From Leptasterias polaris (Eukaryota; Echinodermata; Asteroidea; Forcipulatida; Asteriidae): a stretch of DNA of 64,000 bases. Shown piece after piece: positions 34,519 to 46,052 of the stretch. Below the pieces are notes generated by a model. That model was not told where the DNA came from. It did not search any database and saw only the letters and a list, made by a program, of their open reading frames with translations. Each line of letters opens with the position of its first letter. Positions within the stretch are counted from its first letter, which is position 1. The stretch spans positions 62,001 to 126,000 of the forward strand of contig JAZGTN010000003.1 of the NCBI GenBank assembly GCA_037783415.1, in the 5' to 3' direction. A program made the position numbers and the translations under genes.

Positions 34519-34866
34519 CTGAAGATCAAAAATACATCAAATTCGCTATTGTATTTACACATCATATTGTTGAACAGAAAAAAATACATGATAATTTCAT
34601 TTTCTATATACTAAAATAAGCAAGGAATCTGCACAGCGCATTACATGTTTGGAGTGTGAAACAATAACTAAGCAGGACCTTCCATTGTTTAGACAATATT
34701 TGTGCCTGGAAAAGTTCTTAAAAAGTGGGACCATGTGAGGATAACGAGTATATAAACTTCAAAAAAGACTTTAGCAAGGCCAGGAGTATGCAGTGACAAA
34801 GAGGCAACGGTGAAACACAGCCCGAGTTTTCAGCCAACTTCTTTGATGACCCAATGTATAATGTAC

Positions 34867-34992
34867 CTTCAAACTCGCAACTATCACCAATGAAACCTTC
34901 TTGGCAAGTGCAGAACACATCGTCTAAGTCGATGTAGCACGTTCCTCCATTCAGACAGGGTTTCCACGAAGTGCATGGATCATTATATCTTG
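34867..34992 (-). CDS. EGF-like domain exon 5
   Basis: Acceptor (…cttcgtacag), donor GTACAT, phase 1-1. Six-Cys EGF module (PCTSWKPCLNGGTC…VFCTCQEGFIGDSC). The donor is weaker than its neighbours. Confidence 0.85.
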
Positions 34993-35135
34993 CTGTACGA
35001 AGAAAACAAAACACATAATGTATTAAAAAGCATCTGAGAAGACTTACCTAACAATGTTTGGTTTAGAAACAATCTTTGTTAAAAATAATTTTAAAATATT
35101 TGTTTAGGAATAAATGTTCACAAATTTGTACTTAC

Positions 35136-35252
35136 AAATGTGGCAGTATGTTCCTCTCCATCCTGCGGCGCACAGGCAGAGTGTTTCACCATGGTCGTCA
35201 CTACAGGTTCCACCATTTTGGCAGAATGTGCCGCTACATGTGATAACATTCT
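35136..35252 (-). CDS. EGF-like domain exon 4
   Basis: Acceptor (…tttattag), donor GTAAG, phase 1-1. Six-Cys EGF module (TCSGTFCQNGGTC…LCLCAAGWRGTYC). Only ~140 bases separate it from exon 5, the tightest spacing in the gene. Confidence 0.85.
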
Positions 35253-35877
35253 CTAATAAAGGGAACAAACGTTATTGTCGGTTGTTGTAAACAAAAAACA
35301 TCACACCCACACACACAACTGACAACACACACACACACAGCATTAGGCCGTGAACTCAAAAATCGATCTCTGACCCAGAAAACACCTTTCCGAAGTCCCC
35401 TGTTACACAGTGCACATGCGCACCGACAATGTAAACACAAAACTCTAAAAGCAATAGGCCTACGTCGGACGGCGCTGAAATTATACATGCTCACTGAGTA
35501 TAAGGCATTTTATCATTTATTGATGATAAACTGGATTATTTCCCGACGACATTACTCAGAAGTTTGTGTACCTTTTGCTTGTAAAAACAACAAGTCACTC
35601 AAACAATGCTTTTTAAACAATTCAGAAGAGTAAAGTAAAGTTTTAAAACATAATAAGGAGTAAAATCATATTCATTCAAATGGTTGGTGTGTGTGTGTGT
35701 GAGCGAGGTTGAAACCGAGGACTTTAACAAAAGGGATCCGGGTGTTTGACAGAGCGAGGATGCCCTCGCTTCGCTTTCGTGTACAAAACGAATGGGGACG
35801 TCGTTCAAAAAAACTAAAGTCCAAACAGTGGGAGAAAAAAGAGAAGGCCTCGGTTTACGAGATTCCCAAACATGTGC

Positions 35878-36425
35878 TCTCACTTTCGGTACCTTCTGGA
35901 GACCAAGGACAAAACAAAAAAGGGAAAACAAAAGGACTCCACATGGAATTTCTAAAGACCGGGGTGCTCCACAAGGAAATTTGTGTACAAAGTCTATGGG
36001 AAACTGTTAAGTGCAGGGACAAAGGAAAGAACAAAAGAGTGCTCCACAAGGATGCATTTTTCCGTCTGGGTGTGTGGGCGTGGGTTGGTGGAGGGGAACA
36101 ATGTCTCAACACTTTGGTTGACTGTGACAAAGTGAGGATCTCCCGCAAAAATGTACAACCCACGCTAATCCGCAAAGGCTGATTGGATAAAAGTAAAACT
36201 TACAAACATCGTCCGATCAATAATATTTACAATGAAATATTAATGCAACACATAAACCAGTCAATGCTGCAAATACACACACACAATGCACGTGTGTAAA
36301 TACCGGCAATCGTGGACCCTCCTTTGTTCAACTCTTTGTGATAGCAACCGTGGACCACAATGCTTTCCTTTGTGATAGCAACCGTGGACCTATTGTCCCT
36401 TTTGTTATAGGTCCACGGTTTGAAT
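35878..36425. repeat. Dispersed repeat shared with 3.9-4.2 kb
   Basis: 35,878-36,050 matches 4,035-4,205 in direct orientation; 36,305-36,420 matches 3,918-4,025 in inverted orientation. The parts therefore have different relative orientation at the two loci, so at least one locus is rearranged. Confidence 0.6.
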
Positions 36426-36574
36426 GTGGATACCTTCATCCCACCGTATATTTCATTGTATTTGTGCCGGTAATTCGCTATACCAAAGTTTGTGCACAGT
36501 GAATTGAATTGAACTGAAATGTTTACCTAATTACACCGAAAGTTTGGTCTTTCAGGAGGTGTCTTTGTTGTTTA

Positions 36575-37105
36575 TTGGGCGGGAAGAATGAGTCTTCCAT
36601 GGCTGTCCTTGGGCGTGAAGAATGAGTCTTCCATGGCTGCCCTTGATATAAAAAATTTAAATGTATAAAAACAAGTTGGGCGGGAAGAATGAGTCTTCCA
36701 TGGCTGCCCTTGGGCGGGAAGAATGAGTCTTCCATGGCTGCCCTTGATATAGTTGGGCGGGGAGAATGGGCCTTCCCTGACTGCCCTTGATATAATTGGT
36801 ATGATTTGGCGGGAAGAATGAGTCGTCCATGGCTGCCCTTGATATGATTGGTATGATTTGGCTGGAAGAATGAATCTTCCATGGCTGCCCTTGATATGAT
36901 TGGTATGATTAGGCGGGAAGATTGAGTCTTCGATGGCTGTCCTTGTTAAAGTTGGGCGGGAAGAATGAGTCTTCCGTGGCTGCCTTTGATATGTTTAGGT
37001 GGGAAGGATGATTTTTCCATGGCTGCCGATGGGTCGGGAAGTTGAGTCTTTCTTGAATGCCCTTGGTATTATTGGTGGGAAGTTGAGTCTTCCTTTATAT
37101 TGGTA
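36575..37105. repeat. Minisatellite with 'gggaagaatgagtcttcc' units
   Basis: About ten degenerate units, 34 bp when adjacent and ~50 bp with a 'gatatgattggtatgatt' linker. Each unit core (gaagaatgagtcttcc) is a near-palindrome, so single strands can fold. Minus-strand ORFs with repeated 'MEDSFF' are artefacts. Confidence 0.85.
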
Positions 37106-38072
37106 TTGTTATGAGGGAGGATGTTGATTTATGTTTATGTTTATAATTATGTGCCTCGCGGGAGGTGGCAAGTTTTCACGGTAAGGATAGCCACCAAACA
37201 CATTTGTGGCGCTTTTGGGGTCATTAAGCCAGTTGTTTAATGTTTATATCCTAATTGTATTTTGTGATTTGTTTAGTTGCCATAGCGCTCCAGAGTTTCA
37301 AGAGGCTATGATTCCGATCACAGGTCACAGTGGTGGAAGCGCAACTATAATTTGAATAATAATAATATGTTAAGAAGACATATTTACCGTAACTGGTTTG
37401 ATTTGGTTTGGTTGTCTTTGTGTCCGGTTTGCCCAAAGTTCGGTATACGGAATAATTGAATAAAAACAGTTTTCAAAGGCTGTTTATTCTTAGTTTCATT
37501 ATGGAGTCCGAGTATAATGTTATATTAAATTACAACTCAGCTCAGGGCAAGCAATTTATCCGTGTTGTGAATACAGATATTTAGCTGTCGTCGTTTGAGT
37601 TCATGTTGCATTGACATGAGTGCTTTCAGTTCACCATAAATCATCGTGTGCCCAGAAGGCTCCATATTATGCCCTTCTTGCAGGCACACAAAGTACCTCT
37701 TCAGTAATAATAATAATACTTTAATAATAATACTTTAGGCCTTGTGAGGCATATCACAATACATACAAAATAAACACATTAAGTAAAATAGCTAAAAATA
37801 TGAAAACCAACCCCATCTCAATATACAGCATGGATTGAAATCAAATGAAAAAACTAACGAAAAAAAGAAAGGATAAAAAAGGCAAATAGAGAACATACAA
37901 AAAGGGCCACAAAAAACGAAGAAATAGAAATTGGACAGCAAACCAAGGAGCAACAGACAAAACAAAGGATGGTAACTGTAACTGTTCGTTACGCTCTTCT
38001 TCCATAGGCACACGACAAAGTGTAAACATTAAATTGTTCTGAAGTTAAAAGTTTAAAATGTGTTTTCCATAC

Positions 38073-38198
38073 CACAGAATGGTCCATAGTAATGATCTTT
38101 GCAGATACAATATGTTCCATTCATTGTAGTGTTATCATGGTAACAGGTTCCTCCATTCATACAAGTGACGCTGGCACACAGTGACGGTTCAAGTGTTT
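38073..38198 (-). CDS. EGF-like domain exon 3
   Basis: Acceptor (…tttcttacag), donor GTATGG, phase 1-1. Six-Cys EGF module (LCASVTCMNGGTC…YCICKDHYYGPFC). Confidence 0.85.
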
Positions 38199-39111
38199 CT
38201 GTAAGAAAACAGTTATCACAATCAGTATACATGTATGCGCTGTGAATGATTAACACTCTATAGTTTACGCGCAGCAAATTATCAATAACATCAGAGCCGT
38301 TCGGTCAAATCCATTCATTTATTACAATAGTGATATTCATCCATGGGTTGAGTTCACTAACAGGTCACCTTTACCCTTTTGTAAGCTTGCCAGCGGCAGT
38401 CCCCCTTTGACATGTCCACACATACAAAAACATACATTGGACAAACCTACTGAAACACGTACAGAATTTCGCCTATGCATTTGTACACGAATGCTAAATT
38501 TAATAATATGTAGATAATGTCAGCAGTCAACATAACGTAATCTATCTATCATCAGGCTACTACAAATTCCAGCCCCAAACAGACTTAAGTTGCCCTAAAA
38601 ATTGAAAGTGCCTTCCAGTTATTTTTGGGAGCCTCGGATCCAATGGATAAGGGGAGTAATTGGGTAAATGTTGAAAGAAAATCACAAATTGTTAAAGTAC
38701 ATCTGTTCAAAAAGTTGTGTGTTTTAATAAAATAGAAAAAATACATTTAGATCACTGATATTTCTTTTATTTTAAAATGCTAAGGATATTGACCCGGAAA
38801 GATTCTGACCAAAATGGCAAAATGTGAAAAAAATAACTTGGGTTGACATCCTATCATCACCATGTTCAAGAAGTTAGTGACGAATACGTCAAAAACAACA
38901 ACAATTTTGCAGTCAAATCAGGTTTGCGGTAAAATTTTAAGGAATGAGCCCACAACCCTGATTAGAACTGACTCGACCTCCCATCTTAGATAGTGGAATG
39001 GTCCAGTCTAGAATATCAATGATAACTCGCTCCGGTCATTGTTAGTGGGAAAACAAAGACAAGCATAGGCCTACCAGGCGAGCTCATTATAGTGTTCATA
39101 CACGTACTTAC

Positions 39112-39246
39112 CTGTATAGCAATCTTCTCCAGTGAAACCGTCTTTACAACCACAACGCCATGTGACGGAATGTTCTTGCTCAATCACACGGCAGTGCCCA
39201 GTGTTAAGATCGCATAGGTATTCATTAATACAGATATCAATGTATT
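39112..39246 (-). CDS. EGF-like domain exon 2
   Basis: Acceptor (…cttatgcag), donor GTAAG, phase 1-1. Longer EGF module (DICINEYLC…GHC…WRCGCKDGFTGEDC) with an extended loop between Cys3 and Cys4. Confidence 0.85.
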
Positions 39247-39564
39247 CTGCATAAGAATAGACATGAATAATTGAAATAAATAAATAAATATATAAATAAA
39301 TAATTAAATCAATAAATAAATTTTACAGGCCGGGTACACTTTTCGTAACTGTCAAAGGACAATATCCTCACTTGGTGTATCCCAACATTTGCATAAAGAA
39401 ATAAACCTGTGAAAATTTTGACTCAAATTTTCATCGAAGAAAAAAATGAAAGAAAAAAAACTCTTGTTTAAGTATGTACTTTCAGATGCCTAAGAAAGGC
39501 AACATGTCTGAAGACATGATTCAAAGTCGAGGGTTGATTTAAAGTCGTGGGTTACTCTTTCTCT

Positions 39565-40060
39565 TAAACCACGTTACTTGAAAGGGGCCGGTTTAGTCGC
39601 TGAAGAGCTTCTTATACGGTATACAAAAAGCTATATTCGTCCAGTGCTCGAATACGAAGCCCCTGTTTGGAATGCTGGCGTTTCTCAGAAGCAGGTGGGC
39701 CGCCTCGAGAAGAACCAGAAGTGTGTCTGTCGCTGCATCCTCTCTAAGGATTATACGTCATATCCTAATGCTTTGGCCACTCTTCAACTGGACCCTTCTC
39801 CAGTCTCGAAGAGACCTAATCTGCTGCCAATTTGCAGAGACGGCCAGCACTTCTGTGAGATTTTCAGGGTGGTTCCCCGTGTCCGAGTACAACTCGACAA
39901 TGCAATGCTCCGTATTTTTGACCGCGTGAGGGCGCTCTCAAAAATATTTCTATCACTTCCGGGGGTAAAGCGATTATCGTCTGCTCAGCTAGCTCTCTTA
40001 GCTCTGTGTTCAGTTTTAACATCGGCGTTCTGTTACTTCTGTGCGCGGTATAGTTTTTAG
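39565..40060 (+). pseudogene. LINE reverse-transcriptase C-terminal fragment
   Basis: The frame reads '…LKGAG…YTKSYIRPVLEYEAPVW…RLEKNQKCVCRCIL', the conserved region after the RT domain of CR1/jockey-like LINEs. From about 39,900 the sequence is instead the reverse complement of the fragment at 40,600-40,945, so the ORF end is chimeric. 5'-truncated and dead. It lies within the intron between EGF exons 2 and 1. Confidence 0.65.
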
Positions 40061-40384
40061 ATGCCTCTAAGGTGGGTTGTAACGGCTCCTTTAAAGGTCT
40101 TATTGTCCGTGGTGTCTGGTGGTAATGTGTCGAGTCCAGTTTTTAACTGTCTGGGGGAAGTATTTGAAGCAGTCTTTGATGTTTGCGGAGAACAGTTTGG
40201 TAGGCCTTGCTGTGAATGTGATTGTGTCTGGATTGGCGTTTGACCGGTTGTAAATTTGGTAAATTTAAAAACTTTCCTGCCGGGATCGGGACGGCAGCCT
40301 GACCATGGTGGAGAGTCTTGCGTATTTATTGGAGAGATTTCTGTTTCAATTTGTAGTTTTACAAGACAAGGACAAGGCAGTACC

Positions 40385-40415
<31 letters not shown>

Positions 40416-40945
40416 ACGATGTAGTTTAGGATCATCCAAGATAGCTAGTTACATGGATGGACAGTCAGTGAACGTGATTCCTGTCGTTCCCCTTTTTACA
40501 AGCTCTGTTTTATTGCCAGAAGTTGATGCTCCTCTTCTGCAAGCTAACCAACGTTTGAGGTGAATAACTGATGCTGCAGTGGGGGTCATCAAGTTCTGGG
40601 ATGTCTTTTTGTCACACGCCAATCCAGAAACAATCACATTCACAGCAAATGCAAGGCCTACATTACCAACTGTTCTCCGCAAACAAAGAGTAGGACTGAA
40701 AGACTGGAACACATTACCACCAGACATCATATCCATCACGAACAATAAGACCTTTAAAGGAGCCGTTATAACCCACCTTAGAAGCAACTAAAAACTATAC
40801 CGCGCACAGAACTTAGAAGTGATGACAGAACGCCGATGTTAAAACTGTACACAGAGCTGAGCAGACGATAATCGCTTATACCCCCGGAGGTGATAGAATT
40901 ATTTTTGAGAGCGCCCTCACACGGTCAAAAATACGGCGCATTGCG
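39900..40945. repeat. Inverted pair of LINE 3' fragments
   Basis: About 39,905-40,240 and 40,600-40,945 are reverse complements ('gtcttattg…', 'gagggcgctctcaaaaata'). The right copy in plus orientation ends a LINE ORF with 'LKDWNTLPPDI…FKGAVITHLRSN'. A poly-C/(ac)n tract (40,384-40,418) sits in the centre. Confidence 0.7.
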
Positions 40946-41538
40946 TCACAGACCCAAGTTTGGCTCTTTCAAATGCAAGACGAACAGGTTTCGTACCAGC
41001 CCCTTGCCCTACGTACCTCACCAATTTGTTGAACACTTAAATTGCTTGCTTACCTATTATTGTTCTCTAATTCTGGTTTTTATTGTACATATATTCTTGA
41101 TCCTTTTTTGCTATCCCATTTCTTTATTTTTTGCATTTCATCATCATCATGATGGTTTCTCTTTTTATTGTATATTATATGTTTTTAACGATTGTAAATT
41201 ATGTCGCAATTCAGCGGCTTGCTTATATGACATTTTAAATAAATAAACCATACTAACTTCAAAGGGGTCGTTTCTAACAATGTTTTTGAATATCAAGAGC
41301 TCTTTATACCAAGTTTTTATCCTCATTGACCTTTGGAGTAATTACACCCTCCCTGTATACAATGGACTGTTCTTGTTAGCCGAGGAGCGTTGTAATTTCA
41401 ATGGCGTACTAGAAAACAAAACTTTTTAAAAGAGAGATGTAGTAGTTTCGCTTTACTCTTGAATTAAATTTCTCGAAAAATAAATCCGATTATCACATTA
41501 ACTTTTACCACGTCTTAAAAAATTGCTAGGCTACTTAC

Positions 41539-41652
41539 GGCATCTGCTGCCAGTGAAATCTTCAGGGCAGAAACACACTGGGCTCCCTTTAATGTTGAAG
41601 CAAGTACCCCGCTCGCAGTAATCATAATAACACAGATCAGCTGGAACGGACG
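41539..41652 (-). CDS. EGF-like domain exon 1
   Basis: Acceptor (…gctattttag), donor GTAAG, phase 1-1. The first EGF module after the signal-peptide exon (LCYYDYCERGTC…VCFCPEDFTGSRC). Joining it to the 45-kb exon restores an Ala codon and keeps the frame. Confidence 0.85.
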
Positions 41653-41795
41653 CTAAAATAGCATATTGAGGGAAAAGGTAGATCAATGAGAATAATTATA
41701 ATTATAACAATAACAATAATAATTAAAACTTATAAAGCGCACGACCCACATAAGTGATCATGGCGCTAACACAGACGAGAACATGTTCATGGGTC

Positions 41796-42612
41796 ATTCC
41801 GTGTCAAATCACCTAAAATTCTGAAAAGTTGGGCAGGCTCCGTTTACACTTCGTTAGTGTACAAACTATGCCTGCAGGAAGTCCAGGCTCTGTCAGCTCT
41901 TTTGTAAACAAGTGATTTCACCAAAACTGCATACACAACAATAACCTTAAATTAGTCATATTCATTATTTGTTTTTACATGAAGGAGTAGAGAGTCAATT
42001 TTTTTTTTTTCTCACACAAGTAGACTGGAAACGAAGTATTATTGGGAAAAATTGAGAAATCTGTCAGTAATGTCCCACATTGTCAAATAACCACTTCAAA
42101 AAAGGAATTTAATATTTGCATTTTTACAGCCGGACCCACATTCAGACCCCTGCCAAGTGCCAATCAAAGATGTGATTGGTCTATCCTTATATCTGGTCAC
42201 ACATATACACCTAGTTTATAACCAAATGTAATACAAAAGCAATCGGACATTTCACTTAGGCACTAGGGGGTCTCAAAAATGACGAAAAAACATTCCGCTG
42301 GCTAAAATGTCAGTTTTTAAAGACCTATGCCTTGATATAAAAATGTTCTATGCGACTTTTGACAGTAGATTCTAGTTGATGGGGTACCAGGTACCCTGTA
42401 TATTAATTTGAAGTTACATATCGTATCTCAATTTGTAGATAGGCTATAGGCCTCTTAAAATGCCCAAAACACAAAAAGTAAATTTGAAGGGGCGGGGCTA
42501 ATGTTTAGGGGGTCATATCTCAGAAATTTCAAGGAGTAGGATTCTAAAATTTGGTGTGTGTTCATGGCACCCATAGGGGAATGTTTGAAAACAACAGGTG
42601 AGTTGACACGGA
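41796..42612. mobile_element. TIR element, ~0.8 kb
   Basis: 'ggtcattccgtgtcaaatcacc' on the left and 'ggtgagttgacacggaattacc' on the right are inverted ~24-bp ends with a few mismatches. No transposase inside. Lies in the first intron of the EGF gene. Confidence 0.5.
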
Positions 42613-43329
42613 ATTACCCTCAGAAATAATCATTTAAATAAAACAGGGGAAAACAAAACATTAGGGGGCCTAGTCAGACACTTGATTGACAAGATGAGCT
42701 TTAAGGGTGCTTTTTAGTTGGGTTAGGGAAACACATGGTTTTTTATACTTGTGATTGTTATTTACTCCATAGGCATGGGGCAGCAGAAACAGATTGGTCT
42801 CCCCGTGACTGATTGGATATGGGCTCAAAATGTTGTAAAAGCGGAACTGTAGATTATAATTGTATTAATACAATACACACTACGTCATCCTCAAAGGTTC
42901 ATCCCTCCCTTCATCACAGGCAAGAAGTTTCACCCTAGTAAAAAATGTACACCCACTATAAACTTGTGCCTCCTAAAATTTTACGGCGCTGTGCCCCCAT
43001 AACTTGTTTAGGTTTCCACTTTCGTCAAGATAGAGTCCGTGTATTGGCGTTATTTCATTCCTATTATCTTCATAGTCCTTATATAGGCTAGGCGTACTCA
43101 TTCGGTTGTCACTTGGTTAATTTTGGGTCGTTTAAAAAATGATAACCTTATGCTTAACTTAGCTATTCATGTGTTTTACTTTTGATGGGCTGTGTTTAGA
43201 CATTGCTTTAAAAAGAGTGATTTTTGTAAATGCTCACATTATTGTGCTTAAATTCGGTTGCTACGTAATATTTGTAGGATTTGTTGGTACAAGCGACGTC
43301 CAGAAACCTGTTGGTTTATTACCCATTGG

Positions 43330-44130
43330 TGCACGGCAAAAAACTGGGGGTGTCAAAATTACACCATGGGTGTTGTCATAATATAATTAAAGGGGGATAC
43401 AAGAAGAAGAAAAAATTACATCATATATAGATAACTGCAGAGAGACTGTCCGTCTGAGTAGGAAGAAATTGTTAATAAGGCGCATAAAGACCACTCAGCC
43501 CCAAGGTTTGAACATCCAAGAAGGAAATGACTAATAACCTTTTGTCTTTGCCTTCTCCCTTTCCCCCACAGATATCCATATTTTGAGTCTGCCGTATTAA
43601 CTACTTATTTACTTTTCTTCCAACCTTCCATTTTGTCCTTTGTGTTTCAAACTTCTTGTGGTCAAGCTATCCCCTTCCCTCCAAACCCCCCCCCCCCTCT
43701 TTTGTCTCCATAATCCCTGCTTACCCCTGCTTTTTCTGAATGATTTATGCTTTTCTCTCTCCACTCTCTCTATTCATGTATTTCCACTTGACTGCTCTTG
43801 TCACCCCTGTATGCATGTATGTGTGTTGTCTTGTCATTTAGCCTTCGATAAAGACTCTGCTAGGGTCGAAACGTCAGGCCACTAACTAATTTTTTGCATT
43901 TATAGTACAGGTCCTTTTGGTTGGTAGGCCTAAGCAGTTTGCAACAGCTAATTCTATTTTCTCATCATAGTTAAAATAACACTAATTTCTCCCAACACAA
44001 TTACTTTGGTGTTTTGTTAACACCCTATGGTGTAAATTTAGATTATTTTTTATAAATAATTTGTTTTGTTGGTATTTGTATGTGTCGACACCCATGGTTT
44101 TGAATTTAACACCCCAGTTTTTGCACTGTG
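43330..44130. repeat. Inverted ~40-bp ends ('actgggg…accatgggtgt')
   Basis: About 43,340-43,381 and 44,085-44,125 are imperfect inverse copies, suggesting a TIR element of ~0.8 kb. It carries a poly-C run (43,687-43,697) and the ribozyme-like motif. No gene found between 42,612 and 44,990. Confidence 0.4.
43836..43882 (+). ncRNA. Hammerhead-ribozyme-like motif (degenerate)
   Basis: The order is GCCT, a core-like 'tcgataaa', a stem-loop GACTC-tgcta-GGGTC, 'gaaac', GTC and AGGC. It resembles the minimal hammerheads of Penelope-like elements, but the CUGAnGA core is not matched exactly. Activity is doubtful; it may be a relic. Confidence 0.3.
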
Positions 44131-44994
44131 TTTTTGCAGTAGTTCAAATGTTTCGCAGTACACGCGACGTCTGGAAACATCTCGTTGGTTACCCATTATC
44201 GGTTTTTCCATTAATTTATTTGTGTTAACGATTTCACAGGAAATACAAATAGTTTATCATGTACGACATTTGTCGGAGATTTCGCGATTTTAAAACAATC
44301 AATGGAGATACATTAATAATTTTTGTTATTCTCAGACGACCCCCAGTAAGATGAACAAATTAACTGATTGACTCTTGACACAGCTCAAACTGTTTTTATT
44401 ATCAAACAGACACTGGTCAATCACCAGTTTAGCAAAATCAGATGGTACCTGAAAGAGGACATAATATTGTACTTAGATGTGGCGTTGTACATTGCAAATA
44501 GATGCTACTAAAGCCACTCACACAAAATTATATCTCTCATTGTCCTAATGTGATATCAAAAACACAACATTTTTACACAAAATTGAGACATTAAAATAAA
44601 ATAGCACGTTAGTATAATCATATAAAGCACCAACTAATACTTTCTAATAGCATTTTACTTTTAAACTGCATATTAGAAAATGTTGAGTAAAATGTGCTTA
44701 CAAATGAATCGAACAATGTTTTAAAACATTTCGTTCAGTTCTTTTATGGATTTTGAAATAATTTGGAATGATGTTTTTATTACATTGGGAGCTATTGAAA
44801 TTAGTGTTACATGTAATCATTTGATTTGCTCATAAAGATAACATAAGGGCCTTCCTTTTATTTTTTTAGTGTCAAACGTTCCTGTTAATTATTAAACTAT
44901 ACCTTTTGTAATTCCAATCAAACGTCAATTATGTTTTAGAGTTTTTTATTTTGTAAAAGGATGTGTTTGGCCATTCCATTTCTCACTTACTTAC

Positions 44995-45091
44995 CTATTT
45001 TAGACGGTTTCGTTGTACTGCAAATCACTGGCCAGGTGCAGCTGAAGCAAAGTAAGACTCCAAGCACCAATGCCACCGCACTGCGAAACAT
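44995..45091 (-). CDS. Signal-peptide first exon of EGF-repeat membrane protein (copy B)
   Basis: Minus-strand exon of 32 codons plus one base, ending at a GTAAGTAAG donor. It encodes Met, Arg, a hydrophobic core (VALVLGVLLCFSC) and 'VICS', a typical secretory signal with likely cleavage after Ser. Its phase-1 end fits EGF exon 1 at 41,652. From here the predicted protein is signal peptide, nine EGF modules, one transmembrane span and a tail. The start Met is the only ATG in frame in this copy. Same length and phase as 11,161-11,257. Confidence 0.75.
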
Positions 45092-45424
45092 TCTCGCCGA
45101 CACCTTTACGACCCACCAATGTTATGATGCAGTCTGCCTTGCAGAAAATTGCTAAGTCTGCTGATTAACAATGTGTTGGTATGATGTTCAGGAGGATTGA
45201 ATTTTAGGTGTTTCATAGTCTGCTGTTCAGAGTGTTTGTGAACGGACTCTCTCTACCTCCAAAGTTTATACCAGTCGTACCGGCAGGTTTTGACAAGCCA
45301 TCGCGATGCATCGATGCATCGATTATTATTATTATTTTTATTTTTTTTATGAGATATCGCCTAACTCACAAGGCCACGGACGGCCACTCAAGGTGAGGGC
45401 TACACATAACTGATTTGGGCTATC

Positions 45425-45712
45425 AACCCAAATCAATTGACACCAGGGGCACGTTGCCTCCTGCTCCTGGGGCTGAAACAGGGTTACCCCCTTCACAGTC
45501 CTTAAGGATGTAGGCATGGGTATCATCCACTAGGAGCCTGTCTGGTAGAGCAGAATGCACTACCTTCCCAACTTTTTCGAAGCAATTATGGTTAAGTGCC
45601 TTGCTCAAGGGCACAAGTGTCATGACCGGGTATCGAACCCACACTCTGCTGCTGAAAACATCAGAGCTTAGGTCCGGTGACCTAGACCGCTCGGCCACGA
45701 CACGCCACATCG
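45425..45712 (-). mobile_element. tRNA-Leu-like SINE flanked by 'atcgatgcatcg' duplications
   Basis: On the minus strand: head 'gtggccgagcggtctagg…', B-box-like 'gggttcgatacccgg', then 'cccttgagcaaggcacttaacc'. The same place near 11,490 lacks it. 'atgcatcgatgcatcg' strings lie on both sides, suggesting target duplication in a short palindromic array. Confidence 0.65.
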
Positions 45713-46052
45713 ATGCATCGGTGCGCGATGCATCGGTTCGACACACAATAAAAGTACTACAGATTGGCCTTCTTGTATTAAAGGCACAATTCCTCGAAAA
45801 TGTTTCCCTAGGCCTATATGCTAAAGAGGGGGCTAAAGAGGCAAGGGTCTGTGCTGAAGGGATCCCCTTGCCCCAGTCCACGCTTGTTACATCACTGGGG
45901 TTTTGACTTAAAGGTATGGACTGCTGTACGATATACAGCCTTTTACCGGGGAAACCTTTCAAGGATTTGGGGGACATCTTTGAGAAATGTTCTTATTATT
46001 ATACAAGGCGAATAATGTTGATCCTTGAGTAAAATTACACAAACTTGTAAAC

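Larger units (their letters stand above)
35253..38072 (-). other. Intron between EGF exons 4 and 3, repeat-filled
   Basis: Holds (ac)n and (gt)n tracts, the dispersed repeat at 35,878-36,420, the minisatellite at 36,575-37,105 and an (aat)n run near 37,705-37,735 preceding a possible retroposon tail. No exon seen. Confidence 0.5.

Noticed and set aside
36523..36882. Repeat protein with 'MEDSFF' units
   Set aside because: Artefact of the minisatellite; unit lengths vary and shift the frame.
45423..45977. 184-codon minus-strand ORF
   Set aside because: Most of it is the tRNA-Leu-like SINE read through; the reading frame is incidental.
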